From contig CAZFLM010000113.1 of the NCBI GenBank assembly GCA_964519955.1, positions 1 to 15,251 of the forward strand: a DNA stretch of 15,251 bases, in the 5' to 3' direction. Both the position numbers and the translations under genes were made by a program. This document shows positions 1 through 6,937 of this stretch, one piece after another. Position 1 is the stretch's first letter, and the number at the start of each line of letters is the position of its first letter. Origin of the DNA: CAZFLM01 sp964519955 (lineage in GTDB: Bacteria; Armatimonadota; Chthonomonadetes; Chthonomonadales; CAJBBX01). The notes beneath the pieces are model-generated. The model was not told the origin of the DNA. It saw nothing but the letters and a program-made list of their open reading frames with translations, and searched no databases.

Positions 1-457
1 CCATCGGGGTGCTGACGACGTACCCGGCATCCATCACACCGTTGGCGCCGAAGGTCGCCGCCACGAGCGAGAAGCCCAGGAACGGAGTTGCGCCGCCCTG
101 CTCCTCGAACGTGTAGACCTGGTTGATGGCCACGGGGATGTAGCGCAGGATACCACGAGACTTGCGCTCGCTGTAGAACAGGTCGGCCGAGACCGAAGTG
201 CTCCAGTGCTCGCCGTTCAGCAACGCCGGCAGGTTGACCTTGTAGTCGAGACCCGCACCCCAGACGTTGAAGTCGGTGATCTGGCGGAGGCCGATCGTCG
301 TGTTGGCCTCGTTGCCGCGCTGAGGCATGAAGGTGCCGATGCGGACGCTCAGGCCGTCGGTGATGTCAGCCTTCGCCCCCATCGGGAAGGCGAGGGCCGC
401 TCCGGCAAGCAGGGCGAGCGCGGCGCGCCGCCACAGGCTTGCATTGATGCCGCTCAT
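1..457 (-). CDS. Exported beta-barrel-like protein, partial (C-terminus beyond window)
   Basis: The gene runs off the left edge; 152 N-terminal residues are visible. Start is the ATG at 457-455, with a good Shine-Dalgarno (GAAAGGAG, 466-473) 8 nt upstream. Residues 1-30 form a signal peptide: Arg10-Arg11, then a hydrophobic AALALLAGAALAF core ending in an Ala-Lys-Ala site before Asp31. From residue 31 the chain alternates short polar turns with aromatic/hydrophobic stretches (DGLSVRIGTF, NVWGAGLDYKVN, WSTSVSADLFYSER, TPFLGFSLVAATFG), as in amphipathic strands of outer-membrane barrels. I do not recognise a named family, and barrel is an inference from this pattern. It is transcribed away from the neighbouring GH4 gene and separated from it by a terminator-like hairpin, so it is probably its own unit. 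Confidence 0.6.
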   Translation of the reverse strand, partial: MSGINASLWRRAALALLAGAALAFPMGAKADITDGLSVRIGTFMPQRGNEANTTIGLRQITDFNVWGAGLDYKVNLPALLNGEHWSTSVSADLFYSERKSRGILRYIPVAINQVYTFEEQGGATPFLGFSLVAATFGANGVMDAGYVVSTPM

Positions 458-593
458 TGGTGTCGCTCCTTTCGTCCAGGTGGTCGCGTCGCGTGTCGCG
501 TCGGTTCGCCACGCACGACCCTATTGAGGTAATCACCCACACTAACGGATGCGGCAGCCGACGCAGGGACGCCGACCATCGCGTGCGAGCGGA

Positions 594-615
594 GAAACGA
601 AGGACGATTCGTTTC
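594..615. promoter_or_regulatory. 8-bp inverted repeat upstream of the barrel gene
   Basis: GAAACGAA at 594-601 and TTCGTTTC at 608-615 are perfect complements separated by six bases. The site lies about 137 nt upstream of the barrel-protein start, in a non-coding stretch of 283 bases. The spacing suits a dimeric repressor or activator site better than a terminator, as the stem is AT-rich and no T-run follows. Operator function is only an inference. Confidence 0.25.
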
Positions 616-711
616 ACAACACCCCTTGTCGCCCCTATTCTTCCACATCCAGGTCGATTCCTGTATGCTTTGCCGGGGCCGGGTGCGGAATTGGCCACAC
701 GCTCAAGAAGA

Positions 712-737
712 CGCGAACCGGGCGAGCAGGTTTCGCG
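712..737 (-). terminator. Terminator-like hairpin after the minus-strand GH4 gene
   Basis: Read on the minus strand, CGCGAAACC (737-729) pairs with GGTTCGCG (719-712) with one bulged A and a 9-nt loop. It is followed by the pyrimidine-rich TCTTCTTG. It starts four bases past the stop codon of the GH4 gene (741-743), the expected place for an intrinsic terminator. The T-tract is interrupted, so strength is uncertain. Confidence 0.5.
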
Positions 738-740
738 TTC

Positions 741-2087
741 TCACGACAGGAGCGGCAGAACCGGGCCCTGAAGCCGCAGCATCTCGTCCACGAACTCCAC
801 CGCCCTCCTGTACGAGTCGACGGTGGGCTCCAGCAGCACGGCTTGCAGCAGTTTCTCCTTCGAGCCCTCCGCGAACGCTTCAACCAGAAGCTGATGGATG
901 GACCCCTGGAGCCGCAGCATCGCCGCGATGCCCTCCGGCAGGGGCTGCATCGCAACCGGGTGCAGGCCCGCGCGGTCGGCGTCCGCCGGCACCTCGACCA
1001 CCATGTCGTCCGGCAGGTTCGGAATCGCGCCGCGGTTCGGCACGTTCACCGCGGCCATCCGCCGCTCGAGGCCGCACGCCATCGCTTCCATGATCGGCAC
1101 GGCCAGCTCGCCCGAAGCCCGCAGCGGCGCATCCTCGAGCTTGCCGGGCTTCTCCTCGGCGCGGCGCATCGGGCGGCCCGTCGGGTGGCTGCTGAGCGAG
1201 TAGATCCACTCCGGCTGCTCGCCGCCCTCCCACGGGTAGCCGTCCATCGGGTCGTTGTAGAACTGCAGCTCGGAGCAGTAGAACTCCTCGGCCCACCGTA
1301 CGTACTCGCCGTAGTGGTTCGTGCCCGGGTGCGGCCAGAGCCCGAAGCGGCGGAACAGGATGCGCCCCAGGCCGATCTCGTGCCAGTCGGAGAGCGGATC
1401 GCCGGCACGCTCGGCCGCGCGGAGCTTCGGGTAGAGGTCCTCGCCCGTACGCCGGTCGCGGACGAACTGGAACCAGGCGAAGTGGTTGATGCCGCACGCC
1501 TCCGCGTCGATGTCCTCGACCTTCATCTCCAGCAGGTTGGCGAGTTGGTGCAGCCCACCGAACACGCCGTGGCAGAGGCCTACCCCGGCGATCTTCGTCG
1601 ATCGGCAGATCGCCTCGACGAGCTTGTGCTCCGGGTTGGTGTAGCTCAGCAGCGGCGCGTCCGGGCAGAGGCGCTCCATGGCGCGGGCGATCTCGACGGT
1701 CGGACCCATGTTGCGCAGGGCGTGGAAGAGGCTGCCGGGGCCGCCGTTCTCGCCGAAGACCTGCTTGAACCCGTACTTGCGCGGGATATGCCAGTCCTGC
1801 GCCCAGTAGTGGAAGCGCCGGATGTCGATGGCCTTCACCACGAACGCGGCGCCGTCGAGCGCCCGCTCCAGGTCCGTGGTCGCCTCGACCACCGCGCCAC
1901 GCTTGCGTTCGGCGGCCACCCAGCGCGCGTAGGACTCCATCTCCGGCAGGCGCTCCGGGTCGGTATCCATTAGCACGAGCCGCACACCTCGCTCGCCAAG
2001 CGCCTCGCTCAGCAGTACATCCCGCACGGTGGCGGGCCCGAACGACCGGCTCCCCGCCCCCACCAGCACGATCTTCAGTGGCGCCAT
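741..2087 (-). CDS. Glycoside hydrolase family 4 enzyme (alpha-galactosidase/6-phospho-glycosidase-like), divergent paralogue
   Basis: 448 residues, the usual GH4 length. GH4 enzymes hydrolyse glycosides by transient oxidation with NAD+ and a divalent metal, normally in the cytoplasm. Visible signatures: N-terminal Rossmann loop VGAGSRSFG (residues 9-17) with Asp41 after the second strand; substrate-binding SYTNP (148-152); metal ligand Cys172-His173 in LCHGVFGG; second metal ligand His202 in GINHFAW. The loop that is GDTRGPSG in the neighbouring GH4 reads GENGGPGS here (112-119), so substrate choice may differ. No signal peptide. Start ATG at 2087 has GGAGG seven bases upstream. It is divergent from a second GH4 gene (starting 2272), suggesting shared control. 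The family is certain; specificity (galactoside, glucuronide or phosphoglycoside) cannot be read from the sequence. Confidence 0.88.
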   Translation of the reverse strand: MAPLKIVLVGAGSRSFGPATVRDVLLSEALGERGVRLVLMDTDPERLPEMESYARWVAAERKRGAVVEATTDLERALDGAAFVVKAIDIRRFHYWAQDWHIPRKYGFKQVFGENGGPGSLFHALRNMGPTVEIARAMERLCPDAPLLSYTNPEHKLVEAICRSTKIAGVGLCHGVFGGLHQLANLLEMKVEDIDAEACGINHFAWFQFVRDRRTGEDLYPKLRAAERAGDPLSDWHEIGLGRILFRRFGLWPHPGTNHYGEYVRWAEEFYCSELQFYNDPMDGYPWEGGEQPEWIYSLSSHPTGRPMRRAEEKPGKLEDAPLRASGELAVPIMEAMACGLERRMAAVNVPNRGAIPNLPDDMVVEVPADADRAGLHPVAMQPLPEGIAAMLRLQGSIHQLLVEAFAEGSKEKLLQAVLLEPTVDSYRRAVEFVDEMLRLQGPVLPLLS

Positions 2088-2113
2088 GGCGCGTCCTCCG
2101 TCATGTCATCGGC

Positions 2114-2130
2114 CGGATCGGACCGATCCG
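2114..2130. promoter_or_regulatory. Perfect 17-bp palindrome between the two GH4 genes, candidate operator
   Basis: CGGATCGG-A-CCGATCCG is a perfect dyad with a one-base centre. It sits 27 bases upstream of the minus-strand GH4 start and about 140 bases upstream of the plus-strand one. Its place in a divergent promoter region suggests a repressor or activator site for sugar-dependent control. No regulator gene adjoins it in this window. Confidence 0.4.
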
Positions 2131-2271
2131 CCGGATACGGGTCAATGCGCCGTGAGCCACACGCTCTCCTTCCCTGCTGGCGCCGGTTCGCGCGCAATGT
2201 GCAGGACCCTGCGCCGCCCGCGCCGAACCGACCTCCGGCAACCGCCACACCGCTTAAGGAGACGCTCACCC

Positions 2272-3600
2272 ATGCCCAAGATCACGTTCATCGGCGCAGG
2301 CAGCCTCGGGTTCACCCGCGGGCTCGTCCGCGACATCCTCACGTTCCCCGAGTTGGCGGGCTCCACGCTCAGCCTGATGGACATCGACCCGGACCGCCTC
2401 GAATTCGCGAAGACGGCCGTCCAGCGCATCGTCGATGCCGGCAACTACCCGGCCAAGGTCGAGGCCACGCTGAACCGGCGCGAGGCGCTCGAGGGCGCGG
2501 ACGCCGTGCTCTGCACCATCCTCGCCGCCCCCGTGAGCGTGTGGCGCCACGACATCGAGATCCCCAAGAAGTACGGCGTCGACACGAACGTGGGCGACAC
2601 CCGCGGCCCGTCCGGCGTGTTCCGCGCGCTGCGCACCATCCCCATCATGGTGGACATCTGCCGCGACATGGAAGCCGTCTGCCCGGACGCCATCCTGCTC
2701 AACTACACGAACCCGATGGCCATGCTCTGCCGCGCGATGCAGGGCGAGACGAAGATCCGCCTGACCGGCCTCTGCCACAGCGTCCAGGGCACCGCGCACA
2801 TGCTGGCCAACTGGATCGGCGCGCCGATCAACGAGATCACCTACCTCTCCGCGGGCATCAACCACCAGTCGTTCTACATCGAGTACAAGTGGAACGGGAA
2901 GGACGCCTACCCGCTGATCCGCGAGGCCGTCGAGAAGCCGGAGATCTACAACGAGGAGATCGTCCGCAACGAGATGTTCAAGCACTTCGGCTACTACGTG
3001 ACGGAGTCGAGCGGGCACAACTCCGAGTACAACGCGTGGTTCCGCAAGCGCCCCGAACTCATCGAGAAGTACTGCACGCACGGCACGGGCTGGAACCCGG
3101 GCGTGTACGCCTACATCCTCGACGAGTACCTGCGCCGCGAGGACAACTGGCGACGCGAGACCACCGAGTGGCTAGCCAAGAACGAGCCGGTCGACCTGAA
3201 CCGCGGGCATGAGTACGCGGCGTCCATCATCAACGCGGTGGTGGGCGACGGCACGCTGTTCGAATTCAACGGCAACGTGCGCAACTTCGGCCTGATCGAC
3301 AACCTGCCGTACGGCTGCTGCGTCGAGGTGCCGGTCATCGCCAGCAAGCGCGGCCTGGATGCGGTGCACGTGGGCGCTCTGCCGGCCCAGTGCGCGGCGC
3401 TGATCAGCATGAGCGCGCACAACGAGGAGATGGCGGTGGAAGCGGCCGTCACCGGCGACCCGCGCCCGGTCTACTGGTCGATCATGCACGACCCGTTGAC
3501 GTCGGCGGTCTGCTCGCTTGCGGAGATCAAGTCGATGGTGCGGGAGATGTTCGAGGCGTCGAAGGACTACCTGCCGCAGTTCAAGACGTACGATCTGTAG
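2272..3600 (+). CDS. melA: Glycoside hydrolase family 4 alpha-galactosidase, MelA-like
   Basis: 442 residues, close to the usual MelA length. MelA-type enzymes release galactose from melibiose and raffinose-type alpha-galactosides using NAD+ and Mn2+ in the cytoplasm. Signatures: FIGAGSLGFTRGLVRDIL (6-23) NAD loop; GDTRGPSG (108-115); NYTNP (144-148); Cys168-His169 in GLCHSVQG and His198 in GINHQSF as metal ligands; YVTESSGHNSEY (242-253), a motif typical of MelA. The frame stays open upstream to about 2029, but the ATG at 2272 is chosen because TAAGGAG lies 10 bases before it and the GH4 fold begins at once with MPKITFIGAG. No signal peptide. It is divergent from the other GH4 gene and convergent with the anti-sigma gene. 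The melA symbol reflects family similarity; exact substrate is inferred. Confidence 0.88.
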   Translation: MPKITFIGAGSLGFTRGLVRDILTFPELAGSTLSLMDIDPDRLEFAKTAVQRIVDAGNYPAKVEATLNRREALEGADAVLCTILAAPVSVWRHDIEIPKKYGVDTNVGDTRGPSGVFRALRTIPIMVDICRDMEAVCPDAILLNYTNPMAMLCRAMQGETKIRLTGLCHSVQGTAHMLANWIGAPINEITYLSAGINHQSFYIEYKWNGKDAYPLIREAVEKPEIYNEEIVRNEMFKHFGYYVTESSGHNSEYNAWFRKRPELIEKYCTHGTGWNPGVYAYILDEYLRREDNWRRETTEWLAKNEPVDLNRGHEYAASIINAVVGDGTLFEFNGNVRNFGLIDNLPYGCCVEVPVIASKRGLDAVHVGALPAQCAALISMSAHNEEMAVEAAVTGDPRPVYWSIMHDPLTSAVCSLAEIKSMVREMFEASKDYLPQFKTYDL

Positions 3601-3688
3601 AACATCGGGGCTGCCTGCGTCGTCGGAGAGGTGTACGACGGTCCGGTGGATGCCCGGCTATCAGGGGGAGAACTCGGGCACAGCGCGA

Positions 3689-3720
3689 CGGGGTCAAGGT
3701 CCTGCACCTGTTTGGCCCCG
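3689..3720 (+). terminator. Hairpin downstream of the MelA-like gene
   Basis: CGGGGTCA-AGGT pairs with ACCT-gtt-TGGCCCCG around the loop CCTGC (3701-3705), with one G-T pair and a three-base bulge. It lies 88 bases after the MelA-like stop codon. There is no T-run, so it may be a processing or pausing structure rather than a classical terminator. Confidence 0.3.
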
Positions 3721-3774
3721 CCGCGCCCCGGCTCCGCTGGGGAGCGAGTGTTGTCTATCCCTACCCGCACTCAA

Positions 3775-3820
3775 CGCGGCCTGCCGGCATGGGCCCTTTA
3801 CCCATTGTCGGCAGGCCGCG
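3775..3820. terminator. Bidirectional terminator-like hairpin between convergent genes
   Basis: CGCGGCCTGCCG (3775-3786) and CGGCAGGCCGCG (3809-3820) form a perfect 12-bp stem; an inner ATGGG/CCCAT pair (3789-3793, 3801-3805) extends it. It lies between the MelA-like stop (3600) and the anti-sigma stop (3830), genes transcribed toward each other, so one structure could end both messages. A clear T-tract is lacking on either strand. The rest of 3601-3829 shows no gene. Confidence 0.55.
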
Positions 3821-3829
3821 CGCGTTTGG

Positions 3830-4894
3830 TCAGGGGTGGGGCTTCAAGAGCGGCCGGGCAGACGGGGACGGACGGGGCTCGCCATCTGGTCCCACGACCA
3901 TGACACGGGCGCCGGGCGGGTCCAGCACAAATGTGCCGGGTGGCGGCTCCTGGTCATAGGTGAACCCGTCCTCTACCATGTGGCCGTCGCCACCGGCGAT
4001 GCCGGTCATTCTGCCCTCCCACCGCACAACGCGATGGGTCTCGGCGTCCGTCCAGATCGTGTCCTCCCTTCGTGAGCCGGCCAGGCCTCCGGTAGTCTGG
4101 CCTGTCTTGCCTGACACGCCATCAAACTTCGTCCCGATACGGAACACTACGACTGCCCGCCCGTCCAGCATCTCGTTCGACACTCTCCACGCGGTCGCGT
4201 GTTGACCACTAGGCAGCTTCCTCGGTTGGCTGGGATCGAGATAGGCCGGACCATTGACGAGGAACCGGAGCTTCGAATCGACTGCGTCCCTTATCGTCCT
4301 CGGACCGCGTCGGGGTTCGTAGACCCACAGCTCGTTGGCCCGCTTCATGAACGTGCGTAACCCACGCCCATCCGCCAAGGAGACCGCAGGCTCCAAGCTG
4401 TCTGTAGCATCCAGGTAGCGCATTGTCATGGCAGGTGGGTCCTTCCGGATCCACGTCTCAGCCGTGGACCTGATCTCGTGCGGGCCGCCGATACCACTAC
4501 GCATGTGCGTGATGTACCGCAGCGTCCGCACCCGCCCCATCGCCCTCTGGACGTCCGCGAACGCGATCGTCTGTCTGCTCGGCGTGAGGGCCATCCAGGC
4601 CACGACGCCCGCCGCCGCCAGCCCGGCCGCCCCCGTCGCGCCCAGCGCTAGCCGCCACGGCCGCCGCTTCGTTGTCTGGCCACCGACTGCGGCGCCAACG
4701 CGATCCCGCAGCGCCTCCGGCGCATCCTCAGCGCGCAGCTCACCCGCCGCCGACCAGAGCGCCCGCGTCGATGCCAGAGCCGCGCTGCACTCCGCACAGT
4801 CCGCCGTGTGGGCACCCAGCTCACGAACCAGCCGCCCGGGCAAGTCGCCCACCACCAGCCCGATCAGCTCCTCATCCGTGCAATGACGGGACAT
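3830..4894 (-). CDS. Transmembrane anti-sigma factor with zinc-finger (ZAS) domain and exported C-terminal domain
   Basis: 354 residues from ATG 4894, chosen because GGAGG sits seven bases upstream; the frame is open further up but would run deep into the sigma gene. N-terminal zinc-binding motif His29-X3-Cys33-X2-Cys36 (HTADCAEC) is the signature of ZAS anti-sigma factors, which hold an ECF sigma at the membrane until a signal releases it. A single membrane segment lies near residues 82-103. The outside part (about 108-354) begins ADVQRAMGRVRTLRY and alternates strands and charged turns; it resembles the LolA/LolB-like lipid- or lipoprotein-binding fold common in such proteins, which is an inference. 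It overlaps the sigma gene by 23 nt, so translational coupling is likely. The signal sensed is unknown. Confidence 0.8.
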   Translation of the reverse strand: MSRHCTDEELIGLVVGDLPGRLVRELGAHTADCAECSAALASTRALWSAAGELRAEDAPEALRDRVGAAVGGQTTKRRPWRLALGATGAAGLAAAGVVAWMALTPSRQTIAFADVQRAMGRVRTLRYITHMRSGIGGPHEIRSTAETWIRKDPPAMTMRYLDATDSLEPAVSLADGRGLRTFMKRANELWVYEPRRGPRTIRDAVDSKLRFLVNGPAYLDPSQPRKLPSGQHATAWRVSNEMLDGRAVVVFRIGTKFDGVSGKTGQTTGGLAGSRREDTIWTDAETHRVVRWEGRMTGIAGGDGHMVEDGFTYDQEPPPGTFVLDPPGARVMVVGPDGEPRPSPSARPLLKPHP

Positions 4895-5462
4895 CGTCAC
4901 TCCTCCGATCTGTCGCATCGGACGGATCATCGTCAGCAAGGGCACCGCGCAGGCGCTTAGCCGCCGTCGCAACCCGCCACTTCATCGTTCCCACGGGTAC
5001 ACCCGCGACCTCGGCGGCCTCGCGGTGCGTCAGGCCCTGCGCCGCCACGAGCAGGAACGCCTCGCGCAGCGGCTCGTCGAGCCCGGCCAGCGCCGCGTCG
5101 AACGACACGCGGTCAACGGTCCGGCGCTCCAGGCTGGGCTCGTGCCCATTCCGCGAGTGGGCGTCGTCGCGCTCCTCCAGCGGCAGCGTGTCGATCCGCG
5201 CGGCCCGGCTCCGATCGCGCCACCGCCGCACGACGATCCGCAGCATCCAGGTCATGAGCGATGAGCGCCCGGCGAAGCGGCCGATGCCCTGATGCACCGC
5301 CAGCAGCGCCTCTTGCGTCAGGTCCTCGGCCTCCGCCTCGCTGCCCGTGAGCCGCCGCGCGAAAGCGAGGATGCGCCCCGCGTAGCGGTCGAACAACTCG
5401 TCGAACGCGCCCGGCTTCCGGGCCCGGCAATCACCGACCAGTCGTCGCTCTTCCGATGTCAT
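4872..5462 (-). CDS. ECF-type RNA polymerase sigma-70 factor
   Basis: 196 residues from ATG 5462, preceded by GAGGA; the frame is open to 5534 but the added residues are not sigma-like. Region 2 (about 10-85) includes AFDELFDRYAGRILAFARRL and the core-binding EAEDLTQEALLAVH (43-56), followed by SSLMTWMLRIVVRRWRDR. Region 4 (about 121-173) carries the helix-turn-helix LTHREAAEVAGVPVGTMKWR, which would read the -35 element. There is no region 3, and residues 92-120 form a charged linker, as in ECF sigmas. The acidic tail (DDDPSDATDRRSDD) overlaps the start of the anti-sigma gene, the usual pairing of regulator and inhibitor. Its targets are unknown; the exported genes starting at 5627 are divergent neighbours and thus candidates. 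Confidence 0.9.
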   Translation of the reverse strand: MTSEERRLVGDCRARKPGAFDELFDRYAGRILAFARRLTGSEAEAEDLTQEALLAVHQGIGRFAGRSSLMTWMLRIVVRRWRDRSRAARIDTLPLEERDDAHSRNGHEPSLERRTVDRVSFDAALAGLDEPLREAFLLVAAQGLTHREAAEVAGVPVGTMKWRVATAAKRLRGALADDDPSDATDRRSDDVPSLHG

Positions 5463-5534
5463 CGTGAGGTCCTCGGAAGGACTGTAGCACGTCGAGGGCG
5501 AACGGTTGGCGAGCGCGGCGAAGCCCGTCCGCAA

Positions 5535-5615
5535 CTAGCCTGGATCAGGCACGAGTGCAGTGGTGGGATGGGCCTCCGTGCCCGTCCGGTACCACTCATG
5601 AATATGTCAGGCTAG
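5535..5615 (+). promoter_or_regulatory. Nested inverted repeats in the leader of the exported-protein genes
   Basis: An outer pair CTAGCCTG (5535-5542)/CAGGCTAG (5608-5615) encloses AGTGGT (5559-5564)/ACCACT (5591-5596) and GGATGGGC (5566-5573)/GCCCGTCC (5580-5587, one G-T pair) around a 6-nt loop. The inner two make an almost continuous 14-bp hairpin. The first arm can instead fold locally as GCCTG-GAT-CAGGC (5538-5550). The last outer-arm bases abut the ribosome-binding site AGAGGAG of the gene at 5627. The structure could also serve as a DNA site for the divergent sigma gene. Confidence 0.4.
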
Positions 5616-5626
5616 AGGAGACCGAC

Positions 5627-6937
5627 TTGACGCGAGGCCACCTCCCGTTCGCCGCCATGCTGGTGCTGCTGGCGCCGGCCGTCACACACGCCCAGAGCGC
5701 CGGCCCCGGCACGTCGGCACAGGAGATGGAGGCCGCCAAGCGCGCGGGCATTCCGATCACCCTGCGGGGCATGCAGGGCGCGGTGCCGCCGCCGGAGCAG
5801 AACGCCGCCATCTACTACGCCCAGCTCGGCGACCTGCGCAAGCGCAAGGTCCGCGCCAGAACCAACCTTGCAGCCATCGAGGCCGCCGCGCTCCCCGCCG
5901 ACGGGCGGGGCGACCGGATTAAGCAGGCGATGCTGCGGAACATGGACATCGGCAGCCTCGTCCACGGGGCGCTGAAGTGCCAGGCCTGTGCGTTCCCCGT
6001 GACGCAGACGCCGGTTGCGGCCGCCGAGGCCACCCAGTACGCCCCGCTCCTCACGGCCACGCGCTGGATCCGCGCCGAGGCCTTCGTGCAGTGGGCGGGA
6101 GGGCTTCGCCCCGAGGCGGTGCAGACGCTGAGCACCGGATTCATCGTCGCCGGCCACGCCGCTTCGTCGCGCACGGTCGGCGGCTTCACGGTGGCGTGTT
6201 CGATCGACGCGATGATCCTGGAGGCGTTCGACCGTATGCTCGCCTCGAAGCAGGCCGACGCACGAGTGGCGGATGCGGTGAAGGCCGCGCTCAAGACGGC
6301 CTACCGCGACCACTCCGCGGCGGACTGCCTGGTCGGGGATGGGGTGCAGCAACTGCTGCTGGCGGCGCGCCTGAAGAAGGCCGGCCCGAAGGCCTTCCCC
6401 GATCTTCTGCGCAACGTCCGAATGGGTCCCGAGGGGCGCCTGGCGAAGGGGTGGAAGGCGCCGTCGGACTGGGTCCGCTTCCTGAACTCCGGCGTGGCCT
6501 ACTCGCTCTGGCTCACGCGCCAGCAGATGGACGCGGTGCGCCGGCCGTATCCGCAGGCGATCAGGCAGCTCAGCGCGCTCTCCGCGGGCATGCGGGCGAG
6601 GCTTGCCAAGCGGGATCCGAGCGCGCTGCTGGCCGCGGCAACCTGGTCGACCACCGCCCTGCCGGCCCAGTCGCTGGCCCGCACCCAGGCGAGGCGCATC
6701 GCGACGGAGGCGCTGGCCGCCCTGGTGACGTGGAAGCTGCGGCACGGTTCCTGGCCCGCCCGGCTGGCGGATGCGATTCGGCCGGCGCCGCGCGACCCGT
6801 TCGACCTGCAGCCCCTGCGCTACGCGCGCGTGGGCAGCGGTATCGCCATCTGGAGCGTCGGGCCGACCGGACGCTTCGACGCGACGAGGAGCGCGGGCGC
6901 CGCGCCGGTGGGGGAAGTGGGCATCCGATGGAGGTGA
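5627..6937 (+). CDS. Exported hypothetical protein with pseudopilin-like C-terminal tail
   Basis: 436 residues. The start chosen is TTG 5627: AGAGGAG lies six bases upstream and it begins a signal peptide, MTRGHLPFAAMLVLLAPAVTHA, with cleavage near residue 22. The upstream ATG at 5555 would add 24 unlikely residues across the leader hairpin. I do not recognise a named enzyme family. The N-terminal mature part has the PPPEQNAAIYYAQL pattern (about 54-67) seen in exported planctomycete-type proteins. A CxxC pair is at 118-121 (KCQAC). The last 75 residues contain WPARLADAIRPAPRDPFDLQPLRYARVGSGIAIWSVGPTGRFD, resembling the Ca-binding tail of GspG-like pseudopilins (Pro-x-Asp-Pro-Phe, then Tyr and Trp-Ser-x-Gly-Pro). 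It overlaps the next gene by 10 nt, so they are probably co-translated. Function unknown. Confidence 0.7.
   Translation: MTRGHLPFAAMLVLLAPAVTHAQSAGPGTSAQEMEAAKRAGIPITLRGMQGAVPPPEQNAAIYYAQLGDLRKRKVRARTNLAAIEAAALPADGRGDRIKQAMLRNMDIGSLVHGALKCQACAFPVTQTPVAAAEATQYAPLLTATRWIRAEAFVQWAGGLRPEAVQTLSTGFIVAGHAASSRTVGGFTVACSIDAMILEAFDRMLASKQADARVADAVKAALKTAYRDHSAADCLVGDGVQQLLLAARLKKAGPKAFPDLLRNVRMGPEGRLAKGWKAPSDWVRFLNSGVAYSLWLTRQQMDAVRRPYPQAIRQLSALSAGMRARLAKRDPSALLAAATWSTTALPAQSLARTQARRIATEALAALVTWKLRHGSWPARLADAIRPAPRDPFDLQPLRYARVGSGIAIWSVGPTGRFDATRSAGAAPVGEVGIRWR

Noticed and set aside
549..1973. Long open frame on the plus strand across the minus-strand GH4 gene
   Set aside because: It is rich in Arg, Ala, His and Val with no family motif, and the minus strand encodes a complete GH4 enzyme with catalytic residues. 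It is a GC-rich shadow. The same holds for the long antisense frames opposite 8470-10590, 10328-11620, 11458-13143 and 13659-15056.
2029..2271. Upstream extension of the MelA-like frame
   Set aside because: This runs through the divergent promoter and the start of the other GH4 gene. The family N-terminus begins at ATG 2272, which has TAAGGAG in front.
4915..4929. GCATCGGACGGATCA resembles the 17-bp palindrome at 2114-2130
   Set aside because: It matches the centre of the palindrome at 12 of 15 positions but is not itself a dyad and lies inside the sigma gene's acidic tail (Asp and Arg codons). Chance similarity is likelier.
5463..5534. Longer start for the sigma gene (ATG at 5534)
   Set aside because: The extra 24 residues match no sigma region, and the ATG at 5462 has its own GAGGA; the upstream ATG has no good ribosome-binding site.
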